DNA of 64,000 bases. Origin: Thiocapsa roseilacustris (GTDB lineage Bacteria > Pseudomonadota > Gammaproteobacteria > Chromatiales > Chromatiaceae). Below the pieces are notes generated by a model. That model had not been told where the DNA came from. It did no database searches and worked only from the letters and a program-made list of their open reading frames with translations. Within the stretch, counting starts at the first letter, position 1; the number at the start of each line of letters is the position of its first letter. Made by a program: the position numbers and the translations under genes. Location: NCBI RefSeq assembly GCF_041903755.1, contig NZ_JBBWVE010000002.1, positions 124,001 through 188,000 of the forward strand, written 5' to 3'. Positions 56,299 to 64,000 of this stretch are shown in pieces.

Positions 56299-58389
56299 GT
56301 GGACCCAACCAGTAACCTTCTGGTCGAGATCGGAACCGAAGAGCTCCCTCCGACCGCTTTGCTCGCACTCTCGAACGCCTTTGTCGCGTGTTTTCACGAG
56401 CAACTCGACGGCGCCGGCATCGGCTTCGAGACGATCGAGCCTTTCGCCTCGCCGCGTCGACTCGCCCTGTTGGTGCGCGGCATACTGACCCGGCAGCCGG
56501 ATCGGGAGATTCTGCGGCGCGGACCTGCGGTTCAATCCGCGTTCGCAGCTGACGGCCAGCCGACCAAAGCGGCTTTGGGTTTCGCTGGATCTTGCGGTGT
56601 GCCGGTCGATGCACTCGCTCGCGAAGTCACCGACAAGGGCGAATGGCTGGCATTCCGAAGCACTGTGTCCGGCGCGCTCACGACCTCGCTGGTTCCGGAG
56701 TTGACCGACGCCGCACTGGCCCGGCTTCCCATTCCCAAACGCATGCGGTGGGGCGAGGGTTCGGAAGAGTTCGTGCGTCCGGTCCACTGGGTCTGCTTGG
56801 TCCTGGGGACGGAAGCGATACCGGGGCGCATTCTGGGCACCGAGGCCGGTCGCCACACGCAAGGACATCGTTTCCATCACCCCGAGCCGATCAACGTCCC
56901 CGAAGCGACGGAATACGCCGAGTTGCTGCGGTCATGCGGTTCGGTCGAGCCGGATTTCGAGCGGCGGCGCGATCTGGTTCGCAGCCAAGTCGAGGCGCTG
57001 GCTGCGGCGAAGGGTTTGCGTGCTCGGGTCGATGACGCGCTGCTCGACGAGGTCACGGCCTTGGTGGAATGGCCAAGCGCGATTTTGGGCCACTTCGATG
57101 CGGCGTATCTCGCCATTCCCCCCGAGGTTCTGATCGAGACGATGCGCTCGAACCAGAAGTACTTCCCGGTCGAGGACACCTCGGGGGCCTTGCAGGCATC
57201 CTTCATCACCGTGGCCAACATCGAGAGCCGAGATCCGGATCAGGTCCGCGCCGGCAACGAGCGCGTGATCCGTCCTCGTTTCGCTGATGCGGCCTTTTTT
57301 TGGGCCCAAGACATCAGACAGCCGTTGGAAGGATACGCCGATCGGCTCGAAACCGTCGTCTTCCAGGATCGGCTCGGCACTGTCGCCGAGAAGAGCGCCC
57401 GAGTGACACGCCTGGCACGCGATCTGGCGTCCTCGATCGGGGTCGATTCCGATCTCGCTGCCCGCGCCGCTCGACTCTCACGCTGCGACTTGGTCACCGC
57501 GATGGTCTACGAGTTTCCCGGCCTTCAGGGGACGATGGGGCGCTATTACGCCGAGCACGCGAACGAGGATCCCTGTGTCTGCGCTGCAATGGAAGAGCAG
57601 TATCTGCCGAGATTCGCAGGCGATGTCCTTCCGGCGAGCCCGTGCGGAAGGGTCCTGGCGATCGCCGATCGAATCGATACCCTGGTCGGGATCTTCGGCA
57701 TCGGGTTGCGTCCCACTGGGGCCAAAGACCCTTACGGCCTAAGACGTGCGTCGATCGGCGTGCTGCGTATCCTGATCGAGACCCCCTTGGAGCTCGATCT
57801 GCGCGCGTTGATTGCTTCGGCGGCATCCGCCTATCCGGCGGGGATTCTGAGCAAGGATGTCGAGGCTGCAGCCCTGGCGTATGTGATCGATCGTTTGCGC
57901 GGCTACTACCACGAGCGCGGCGTCTCCGCCGATACGATCGAGGCGGTGCTCCACACGGGTGTCACTCTACCGACCGATCTCGATGCCCGTCTGGCGGCCG
58001 TTACGGCCTTCCGATCCATGAGCGGGTCTGCATCCCTTGCAGCGGCAAACAAGCGAATCCGCAATCTCTTGAGCAAGTCAGGGATCGACATCGGTTTCGG
58101 CTCGGTGTGTCCGGAAACCAACGGCCAACTGCTTAAAGAGCCGGCCGAGATCCGTCTTGCCGCTCGGGTCGATGAGCTGTCCTCGCTGGTCTTGCCGCTC
58201 GCCCGCTCCCGTGACTATGTCGGGGTCTTGAGTCTTCTATCCGACCTCGAAACCGATCTCGAAGCCTTTTTCGACCAAGTGATGGTCATGGTGGAGGATC
58301 CGGATATCCGCGAGAACCGCATCCGACTGCTCCGTTCCCTGGCGGGATTGTTCCTGTTGGTTGCGGATATTTCCCGTCTCCAAGAATGA
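56299..58389 (+). CDS. glyS: Glycyl-tRNA synthetase beta subunit
   Basis: 696 residues. Binds tRNA-Gly and completes the enzyme with GlyQ. N-terminal LLVEIGTEELPPTAL, the segment ETMRSNQKYFPVED, DPYGLRRASIGVLRI, and a C-terminal anticodon-binding domain ending RSLAGLFLLVADISRL. GTG start with GGGAGA upstream. Repeat copy E begins 13 bases after its stop. Confidence 0.96.
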   Translation: MDPTSNLLVEIGTEELPPTALLALSNAFVACFHEQLDGAGIGFETIEPFASPRRLALLVRGILTRQPDREILRRGPAVQSAFAADGQPTKAALGFAGSCGVPVDALAREVTDKGEWLAFRSTVSGALTTSLVPELTDAALARLPIPKRMRWGEGSEEFVRPVHWVCLVLGTEAIPGRILGTEAGRHTQGHRFHHPEPINVPEATEYAELLRSCGSVEPDFERRRDLVRSQVEALAAAKGLRARVDDALLDEVTALVEWPSAILGHFDAAYLAIPPEVLIETMRSNQKYFPVEDTSGALQASFITVANIESRDPDQVRAGNERVIRPRFADAAFFWAQDIRQPLEGYADRLETVVFQDRLGTVAEKSARVTRLARDLASSIGVDSDLAARAARLSRCDLVTAMVYEFPGLQGTMGRYYAEHANEDPCVCAAMEEQYLPRFAGDVLPASPCGRVLAIADRIDTLVGIFGIGLRPTGAKDPYGLRRASIGVLRILIETPLELDLRALIASAASAYPAGILSKDVEAAALAYVIDRLRGYYHERGVSADTIEAVLHTGVTLPTDLDARLAAVTAFRSMSGSASLAAANKRIRNLLSKSGIDIGFGSVCPETNGQLLKEPAEIRLAARVDELSSLVLPLARSRDYVGVLSLLSDLETDLEAFFDQVMVMVEDPDIRENRIRLLRSLAGLFLLVADISRLQE

Positions 58390-58402
58390 TCGGTGGGTCA
58401 AC

Positions 58403-58588
58403 TAAACCGCGTTCGGAGCGACATGCGTCATTTTGCGTTTGGCCTTGGAGATGTCCTCGATCTCGGTGATGCGCGGTTTAGAATTTATTATTTTTAATAC
58501 TCTAAACCGTGCCAGCTCCGAGAGCCGGCGGAGCTGGCGCGGCCAATCCACTCCAACAAATTTCGCATGCCGCACTTGGCGCGGTTTA
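58403..58588 (-). repeat. Bipartite interspersed element, copy E (reverse)
   Basis: A 186-bp copy between glyS and gmhB: right module 58403-58480, spacer 58481-58502, left module 58503-58588. The left-module hairpin is a 10-bp stem gccagctccg / cggagctggc. On the minus strand one frame stays open through both modules and encodes WPRQLRRLSELARF and EDISKAKRKMTHVAPNAV, close to copy A. Against A, the second half of the left module differs only at synonymous positions. Confidence 0.9.
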
Positions 58589-58626
58589 AACAAGGGGTTG
58601 CTTCTTGATGCACGAGGGCGGCACTG

Positions 58627-59172
58627 ATGGTTGATCGGGTCGTGATTCTGGATCGTGACGGCGTCATCAACGAGGACTCGGAGCATTTCGTCAAATCCCT
58701 CGACGAGTGGATCCCATTGCCGGGCAGCATCGATGCGATCGTGCGCCTCTCCCACGCAGGTTATCGGGTGGCGGTCGCGACGAATCAGTCCGGGTTGGCG
58801 CGCGGTCTGCTGACACCGGCGGACCTCGATGCCATGCACCACAAACTTCGGGATCTCCTGGCCGAGCAAGGAGGACGCATCGAGATGATCGTCTATTGTC
58901 CCCATGGACCCGATGATGGCTGCGGCTGCCGTAAACCTAAACCCGGCATGCTCAAGGAGATCGGGGGGCGACTCTCGGTGGACCTCGCAGGCATACCCTT
59001 TGTTGGCGACTCGCTCGGCGACATCGTTGCGGCGAGGGCTGCCGGGGCCGATCCCTGGATGGTTCGCACGGGAAAAGGGGAAGGCACACTGGCGAGCGGG
59101 TTTCCTGGCCTTGCCGGAGTCCCGGTCTACGCCGACCTCGCGTCCGTTGCCGACGCACTGCTCCATGGATAG
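58627..59172 (+). CDS. gmhB: D-glycero-beta-D-manno-heptose 1,7-bisphosphate 7-phosphatase
   Basis: 181 residues, HAD-superfamily phosphatase for the LPS heptose precursor. Nucleophile motif ILDRDGVIN, Thr/Ser motif VATNQSG, Lys and Asp motifs KPKPGM and FVGDSLGD, and the zinc loop CPHGPDDGCGC that marks GmhB. GAGGGCGG precedes the ATG. The last 8 bases overlap plsC. Confidence 0.94.
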   Translation: MVDRVVILDRDGVINEDSEHFVKSLDEWIPLPGSIDAIVRLSHAGYRVAVATNQSGLARGLLTPADLDAMHHKLRDLLAEQGGRIEMIVYCPHGPDDGCGCRKPKPGMLKEIGGRLSVDLAGIPFVGDSLGDIVAARAAGADPWMVRTGKGEGTLASGFPGLAGVPVYADLASVADALLHG

Positions 59173-59941
59173 ACGAACAGTCCGGGAAGGCATGAAATCC
59201 GGTCCGAGCCGTGTGGTGAACTTGACCCGTTCGCTGCTGTACCAGGTCGTTTTGGTCGGGTCGGCCCTTGTCTACTCCACCATTCTTCTCGTTGTCAGTC
59301 CGATGGCATCGGACGAAAGGCTCGATCGCTTAGCGCAAAGTTGGGCAAAGCTCAATCTAGCCGCGTTGGCATGGATTTGCGGATTGCGTTGTCGCGTCAG
59401 TGGACTGGAGAGGTTGCCTGCCGAAACGGCGATTGTTTTAAGCAAGCATCAGTCGGCATGGGACATCCTGGCTCTGAGGGCAGTACTGCCGATTCGACAG
59501 AGCTGGGTCTTAAAACAGGAGTTGATGCGCATCCCCGTCTTCGGGGCCGGCTTGAGGCGCTTGCACTGCATTCCGATTGACCGTACTGCAGGACGTCGAG
59601 CAATTGTCGAGCTGGTGCGCGAAGGTCTGCGTAGCTTGCAGAATGGACGGTGGGTGATCGTCTTCCCGGAAGGCACGCGCACGGCACCGGGTTCTCGCCG
59701 TACGTACGCCATCGGCGGGGCCGTCCTGGCCGAGCGAAGCGGTCGACCTGTCGTACCGATCGCGCATAACGCGGGCTCCTTCTGGGGACGGCGCAGTATC
59801 GGCAAGAGACCCGGGACGATCGACTTGGTCATCGGGCCAACGATCCCGAGCGCGGGTCGAACGGCAGCCGAGATCAATGCGGCGGTCGAAGAGTGGATCG
59901 AATCGACGGTCGCCGCATTGCCTCAAGCGGATGCGGTTTAA
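59165..59941 (+). CDS. plsC: 1-acyl-sn-glycerol-3-phosphate acyltransferase
   Basis: 258 residues. Makes phosphatidic acid at the inner membrane. A membrane helix at about 22-44 (LLYQVVLVGSALVYSTILLV), then the acyltransferase HX4D site KHQSAWD, FGAGLRRLHCIPIDR, and FPEGTRTAPG. The ATG overlaps the gmhB stop (ATGGATAG); a second ATG nine codons later is possible. The last codons, ending ADAV-stop, come from the edge of repeat copy F. Confidence 0.92.
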   Translation: MDRRTVREGMKSGPSRVVNLTRSLLYQVVLVGSALVYSTILLVVSPMASDERLDRLAQSWAKLNLAALAWICGLRCRVSGLERLPAETAIVLSKHQSAWDILALRAVLPIRQSWVLKQELMRIPVFGAGLRRLHCIPIDRTAGRRAIVELVREGLRSLQNGRWVIVFPEGTRTAPGSRRTYAIGGAVLAERSGRPVVPIAHNAGSFWGRRSIGKRPGTIDLVIGPTIPSAGRTAAEINAAVEEWIESTVAALPQADAV

Positions 59942-60046
59942 AGTATTCAAAAATGTATCATTCTAAACCGCGTCCCCGCTAAGGGTTGTGGATGCACCAA
60001 ACGTCGAGCTCACTCGAAATGGGCATCTCGCTCTGGACGCGGTTTA
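59932..60046 (+). repeat. Interspersed element, half copy F between plsC and gyrB
   Basis: Only the spacer and one full right module remain: edge gatgcggtttaa in the end of plsC, AT-rich spacer 59942-59963, right module 59964-60046. The module is close to that of copy B (gatgcaccaaacgt). It supplies the TAA of plsC on one side and the TAA of gyrB on the other, filling all 102 bases between the two convergent genes. Confidence 0.85.
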
Positions 60047-62449
60047 GATGTCGAGATTCTCGACATTGAGCGCATTGCGCTCGATAAACTCCCGCCTCGG
60101 CTCGACGTGATCGCCCATCAGGGTGGTGAAGATCTGGTCGGCACCCACGGCATCCTCGATGGTCACCCGCAACAGGCGCCGAGTCTCCGGATTCATGGTG
60201 GTATCCCAGAGCTGGTCGGGATTCATCTCGCCAAGTCCCTTATAGCGCTGAATGCTGTGCCCGCGTTGCGCCTCGGCGAGCAGCCAGCGGATCCCTTCGC
60301 CCAGCTCGCTGATTTCCTTGCGGCGCTCGCCGCGCGCGATGTAGGCGCCAGGCTCGATCAGGCCGGCGACCTTTCGGCCGTAATCCAGGATCTTTGCGTA
60401 GTCCGCCGTGTGGAAGAAGTCCAACGGGATGATGCGGCTCTCCGGAATCCCATGGATCAAACGAACCAACTCCAGCGCGCCCGGACGAAGCGATGACGGA
60501 TCGGTGAGACGGAGCTGGTAGTGCAAAGAAAGCGACTCAAGTTGATTCAGACGCCGCTCCATGTCGTTTCGCCAATCCAAGAAGGCACCAACATCGGCCA
60601 ACAGGTCATCGTCGAGCGGGGGTGCCTTGGCGAGCTCGTCGAGAAAGACCGCGTCGTAGCGTGTCGATAGGCGCTTGATGATCCCGACAAAAACTTGATA
60701 ATCCCGCGCGAGTGTTTCGAGCGCGGTACGCGCCAAAGGTACGGTGTCCGCATTGACATGGAGGTCAGCCCCATCGAGTGCGGCTTGGAGCATCGCGCGA
60801 TTCAATGCCGCGTCGTCGAGCAGGTACTCCTCCTGCTTTCCCTTTTTGATCTTGTAGAGCGGCGGCTGTGCGATGAAGATGTGGCCGCGTTCCACCAATT
60901 CGGGCATCTGCCGGTAAAAGAAGGTCAGCAGAAGCGTTCGAATATGTGCGCCGTCGACATCGGCGTCCGTCATGATGATGATTCGGTGATAGCGGAGATT
61001 GTCCGGGTTGTACTCTTCGCGCCCTATCCCGCACCCCAACGCGGTGATCAGTGTCCCGACCTCGGCGGAGGACAACATCTTGTCGAAACGGGCCTTCTCG
61101 ACGTTCAGGATCTTTCCCTTGAGCGGAAGAATCGCCTGAAAGGCCCGGTCGCGCCCTTGTTTGGCCGAGCCGCCTGCGGAATCACCCTCGACCAGATACA
61201 GCTCCGAGTTGGCCGGATCTTTTTCCTGGCAGTCGGCAAGCTTGCCAGGCAACCCTGCAACATCGAGAACGCCCTTGCGCCGAGTCATCTCGCGGGCCTT
61301 CCGGGCCGCCTCGCGGGCCCGCGCGGCCTCAAGCATCTTGTTGGCGATCGCTTTCGCCTCTGCCGGCTGCTCCTCGAGGAAAATATTCAACTGTTCGACT
61401 ACGAGCGATTCGACGATGGCCTTCACCTCGGAGGAGACCAGCTTGTCTTTGGTCTGGGACGAAAACTTCGGGTCCGGTACCTTCACGGACAGAACCGCGG
61501 TCATGCCTTCGCGTGCATCGTCGCCGACCGGTCGGATCTTTTGGTTGCGGTCGAGACCTTCGCGCTCGATATAGCCGTTCAAGGTCCGGGTCAGCCCGGC
61601 GCGCAGTCCGGCCAGGTGGGTGCCGCCGTCCTTCTGCGGGATGGTGTTGGTGTAGCAGAAGATCGTCTCTTGATAGCCGTTGTTCCACTGAATCGCCAAC
61701 TCGACCGTGACGGATTGGCGCTCGGCGGTGAAGTGGATCACGCTCGGGTGGATCGGCTCTTTGTTTTGGTTCAGGTGCTCGACAAAGGCCCGGATGCCGC
61801 CCTGATACTCGAAGATGTCCTCTCTGCCGGTCGCCTCTTCGAACAACGCGATACGCACACCGGAGTTGAGGAAGGAGAGCTCGCGAAGACGCTTGGCGAG
61901 TATGTCGTAATGGAACTCGATGTGGGTAAAGGTTTGGTCCGATGGATAGAAGCGGATTTCCGTTCCCGTCGCATCGGTTTCTCCAATGAGCTTGAGCGGG
62001 TACTGAGGTTCACCTAGGTGGTATTCCTGCTGATAGAGACGGCCGCCCCTGGATATCTTCAAGAAAAGTCGCTCGGAGAGTGCGTTGACGACCGACACGC
62101 CAACACCGTGGAGTCCTCCGGAGACCTTGTAGGAGTTGTCGTCGAACTTGCCCCCGGCATGGAGGACCGTGAGAATCACCTCGGCCGCCGACCGTTGTTC
62201 CTCGGAGTGGATGTCGACCGGGATGCCACGCCCATTGTCGCTTACGGAAACCGAGCCGTCGCCGTGGAGGATGACGCGGATGGCGTCGCAATAGCCGGCA
62301 AGGGCTTCATCGACGGAGTTGTCCACGACCTCGAACACCATGTGGTGGAGACCGGTGCCGTCGTCGGTATCGCCGATGTACATTCCCGGCCGCTTACGGA
62401 CCGCGTCGAGTCCGCGAAGGACTTTGATGCTTGTTGAATCGTAGGTCAT
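60044..62449 (-). CDS. gyrB: DNA gyrase subunit B
   Basis: 801 residues, full length. GHKL ATPase (EVVDNSVDEALAG, DNGRGIPVD, GGLHGVGVSVVNALS), transducer, and TOPRIM domain with EGDSAGGSAKQGRDR, PLKGKILNVEKAR and MTDADVDGAHIRTLLLTF. The C-terminal QRYKGLGEMNPDQLWDTTM is typical, and the large insert of Gram-negative GyrB (about 560-730) is present. The stop codon TAA is the first three bases of the repeat edge. Confidence 0.98.
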   Translation of the reverse strand: MTYDSTSIKVLRGLDAVRKRPGMYIGDTDDGTGLHHMVFEVVDNSVDEALAGYCDAIRVILHGDGSVSVSDNGRGIPVDIHSEEQRSAAEVILTVLHAGGKFDDNSYKVSGGLHGVGVSVVNALSERLFLKISRGGRLYQQEYHLGEPQYPLKLIGETDATGTEIRFYPSDQTFTHIEFHYDILAKRLRELSFLNSGVRIALFEEATGREDIFEYQGGIRAFVEHLNQNKEPIHPSVIHFTAERQSVTVELAIQWNNGYQETIFCYTNTIPQKDGGTHLAGLRAGLTRTLNGYIEREGLDRNQKIRPVGDDAREGMTAVLSVKVPDPKFSSQTKDKLVSSEVKAIVESLVVEQLNIFLEEQPAEAKAIANKMLEAARAREAARKAREMTRRKGVLDVAGLPGKLADCQEKDPANSELYLVEGDSAGGSAKQGRDRAFQAILPLKGKILNVEKARFDKMLSSAEVGTLITALGCGIGREEYNPDNLRYHRIIIMTDADVDGAHIRTLLLTFFYRQMPELVERGHIFIAQPPLYKIKKGKQEEYLLDDAALNRAMLQAALDGADLHVNADTVPLARTALETLARDYQVFVGIIKRLSTRYDAVFLDELAKAPPLDDDLLADVGAFLDWRNDMERRLNQLESLSLHYQLRLTDPSSLRPGALELVRLIHGIPESRIIPLDFFHTADYAKILDYGRKVAGLIEPGAYIARGERRKEISELGEGIRWLLAEAQRGHSIQRYKGLGEMNPDQLWDTTMNPETRRLLRVTIEDAVGADQIFTTLMGDHVEPRREFIERNALNVENLDI

Positions 62450-62825
62450 GTGGCCTGGTCGAGATGCTGGATCGGTGGGATGGCTTGCAAGGGCGGGCGG
62501 CGCGACCGTTGACCGATCGCGGTATTACAAATTATTGGAAGCGTGGTGCGCACCGCTATCGGCTAGGTCGACACCGGGGCAATACTGGCCCTCAACTCGC
62601 CGCATTATACGGGATCTGGAGCCTGCGCGCTTCCGGGACAGTGCTGTCAGCTTGCTGTGGATCAGGCAGTGCCGGCACCTTGGCTCCAGCTAGAGCTGCC
62701 TCTCACGGAGGCGTGGCGGGGTTGGAGAATCCGAGATGTTTCCCGCGTTCGCTCTGGGTCTGCGGGAGAGATGCTGAAACGGATCCGGGCTGAGGCCGGC
62801 GGGCTCACGGGTACGCTCGACGCCG
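62450..62825. other. 376-bp region between recF and gyrB
   Basis: Longer than the usual recF-gyrB gap. It holds an AT-rich patch near 62522-62537 and a minus-10-like box at 62604-62609 for gyrB. Short plus-strand frames do not resemble proteins. Confidence 0.6.
62604..62609 (-). promoter_or_regulatory. Possible gyrB minus-10 box
   Basis: Exact TATAAT on the minus strand 155 bases before gyrB; the minus-35 region is poor. Confidence 0.4.
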
Positions 62826-63962
62826 TCAAACGAAAGATGTCGGCGGCTGGGGAGGACCGGCATTCACCGTGGAACTGAGAGTTCCATGTTCCACGTGGAA
62901 CATCCTCTCCGGCGCGGCAGCCGCGTCGGCGATGCGACCGACCCCGTCGTTCACGCGAGTGATGAAATGCTGGCCGTACGGCTCCCCAAACAACCGCCAT
63001 AGACGATGCGCAGTGCTCGCGTCGAGCTCGGCATCGATGTCGTCAAGGAGCCACAGAGACGGTGTTAAACCCGCCGCGCGGTGGACCCGTTCCGCGGCAA
63101 GTTGAAGAAGGCAGACGGCCACCTTTGCCTGGCCGCGCGAGAGTCTCGACCGAACGCCGGCTCTCGCGATTCCAAGATCGGCTCGGTGTGCTCCCGCGAG
63201 GGTTTGACCACGCTGAATCTCAGCGCTCCGTCCGCGCTTTAGAATCTCGGACAACTCCCCCTCGTTAGTCCATCCGCGCTCGAAGACAAGATCACACTCG
63301 TCTAGGAAAGGAAACTCGACAGCGAGGGATCGGAACTGCGTTCGCCAAGCGTCTAAGAAAACCACGCGCTTCTCGGTCAATCGCTGGGACAGATCGATAA
63401 ATGCCGGATCCCAGAATGACGCATTGGATCCGGGTTGTCGCAGTGCCACGTTACGCTGCGCAAGGACACGCCGAAGATCGGCCCGCAACCGACCAAGCTG
63501 GTGTTCCACGTGAAACAGATTCCAGTCCAGAAGCCCCCGCCTGAGCGTCGGCTCTCCTTCCAAAAGGACCTGAGGGTTCTCCCCGACAAGTTTCACACGC
63601 AGTGGACTATCGCTCGGCGGGAGCGGACCCACCACGACACTGTTGTATTGCCGCAGACTACCCCGACCGCTCCGCTCGAACACCAGCATCGACTCGCTCG
63701 ACGAGCTCGCCTCCAGCAAACGCCCTTCGATCAGCGTTCGGCCTTCACCGTCGGTCGTGAGTGCACCCGCCTTGCGCCCCCGAAAGCTCCGGCCGCGGGC
63801 CAAAAGGTAAATCGCTTCAAGGAGTGTTGTCTTCCCTGCCCCGTTGGCGCCGCTCAACAGGACTCTATGCGATTCATCCCGGAGGTCGAGATCCACGCAC
63901 CGAAGGTTCCTTAGATTCCTGATCCGCAGCGTCAAAAGCCGCGAACCAATCAAACCCTTCAT
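62826..63962 (-). CDS. recF: DNA replication and repair protein RecF
   Basis: 378 residues. SMC-like ATPase that loads RecA at gaps with RecOR. Walker A SGANGAGKTTLLEAIYLL, ABC signature RLSRGQAKV and Walker B LWLLDDIDAELD. The ATG at 63962 gives MKGLIGSRLLTLRI; a GTG two codons upstream is the alternative. Two parS sequences lie inside the gene, each encoding FHVEH. dnaN should follow beyond the window. Confidence 0.95.
   Translation of the reverse strand: MKGLIGSRLLTLRIRNLRNLRCVDLDLRDESHRVLLSGANGAGKTTLLEAIYLLARGRSFRGRKAGALTTDGEGRTLIEGRLLEASSSSESMLVFERSGRGSLRQYNSVVVGPLPPSDSPLRVKLVGENPQVLLEGEPTLRRGLLDWNLFHVEHQLGRLRADLRRVLAQRNVALRQPGSNASFWDPAFIDLSQRLTEKRVVFLDAWRTQFRSLAVEFPFLDECDLVFERGWTNEGELSEILKRGRSAEIQRGQTLAGAHRADLGIARAGVRSRLSRGQAKVAVCLLQLAAERVHRAAGLTPSLWLLDDIDAELDASTAHRLWRLFGEPYGQHFITRVNDGVGRIADAAAAPERMFHVEHGTLSSTVNAGPPQPPTSFV
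62887..62902. other. parS site 1 (ParB binding)
   Basis: TGTTCCACGTGGAACA, a perfect 16-bp palindrome of the Pseudomonas parS type, in the 3' part of recF. It encodes FHVEH. Confidence 0.85.
63502..63517. other. parS site 2 (ParB binding)
   Basis: TGTTCCACGTGAAACA, an exact fit to the general bacterial parS pattern TGTTNCACGTGAAACA, inside recF, 615 bases from site 1. It also encodes FHVEH. Confidence 0.85.
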
Positions 63963-64000
63963 CACCACAAAAAATCACAACCGCATGGGCATGACGACAT

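Noticed and set aside
59192..59194. Second ATG as plsC start
   Set aside because: GGGAAGG lies too close to it, and the ATG at 59165 overlapping the gmhB stop gives the usual coupled arrangement.
62431..62793. Open frame of 120 residues opposite the recF-gyrB gap
   Set aside because: Starts inside gyrB on the other strand, has no ribosome site and low-complexity composition.

Overview
The window looks like the chromosome of a gammaproteobacterium, most likely a purple sulfur bacterium of the Chromatiaceae. It is GC-rich, with a Pseudomonas/Xanthomonas-like gene order around gyrB-recF, a lactate-dehydrogenase-like malate dehydrogenase, and a persulfide-sensor-like ArsR regulator beside a rhodanese. 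Family placement is inference. I see no phage, insertion sequence, CRISPR array, tRNA or rRNA; the content is almost entirely core genome.

Layout. 0-9.4 kb, plus strand: 3' part of uvrD, a four-S1-domain protein, a Tat-exported TRAP solute-binding protein coupled to hemW, rpmE, then mdh and gltA. 9.4-10 kb: a nucleotidyltransferase-like gene on the minus strand. 10.2-17.7 kb: pilMNOPQ, then aroK-aroB. 18.1-24.2 kb: gltB-gltD behind a strong sigma-54 promoter. 24.4-26.7 kb: two tandem PilU-like ATPases. 26.8-44.4 kb: a long minus-strand series running envC, ctp, yajL, a WbpL-like and a WbpM-like sugar gene, then a type II secretion operon in the Xanthomonas xps order (E F G H I J K L M N D). 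44.6-47.2 kb, plus strand: SqrR/BigR-like regulator, yibN-type rhodanese, secB, gpsA; then trmL and two small unknown genes. 48.7-53.5 kb, minus strand: ntrC, ntrB, a DUF4124 protein and glnA. 54-55.1 kb: a cation diffusion facilitator. 55.4-59.9 kb: glyQ, glyS, gmhB, plsC. 60-64 kb, minus strand: gyrB and recF, so oriC and dnaN should lie just beyond the right edge.

How the parts join. NtrB-NtrC, glnA and gltBD form one nitrogen-assimilation unit. glnA has two near-perfect NtrC boxes about 31 bp apart and a sigma-54 promoter. gltB has its own sigma-54 promoter with a weaker box at a similar distance. PilMNOPQ and the PilU-like ATPases serve type IV pili. The T2SS genes are translationally coupled to envelope polysaccharide genes. 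Two exact ParB (parS) sites lie inside recF.

The most unusual feature is a family of interspersed elements of about 190 bp: five two-module copies (one degenerate) and one half copy. Each module is bounded by taaaccgcg and cgcggttta. The copies have a conserved inner hairpin, an AT-rich spacer, and in two copies an open frame whose conserved part changes mostly at synonymous sites. They sit next to genes, inside the T2SS operon, and supply the stop codons of both plsC and gyrB.
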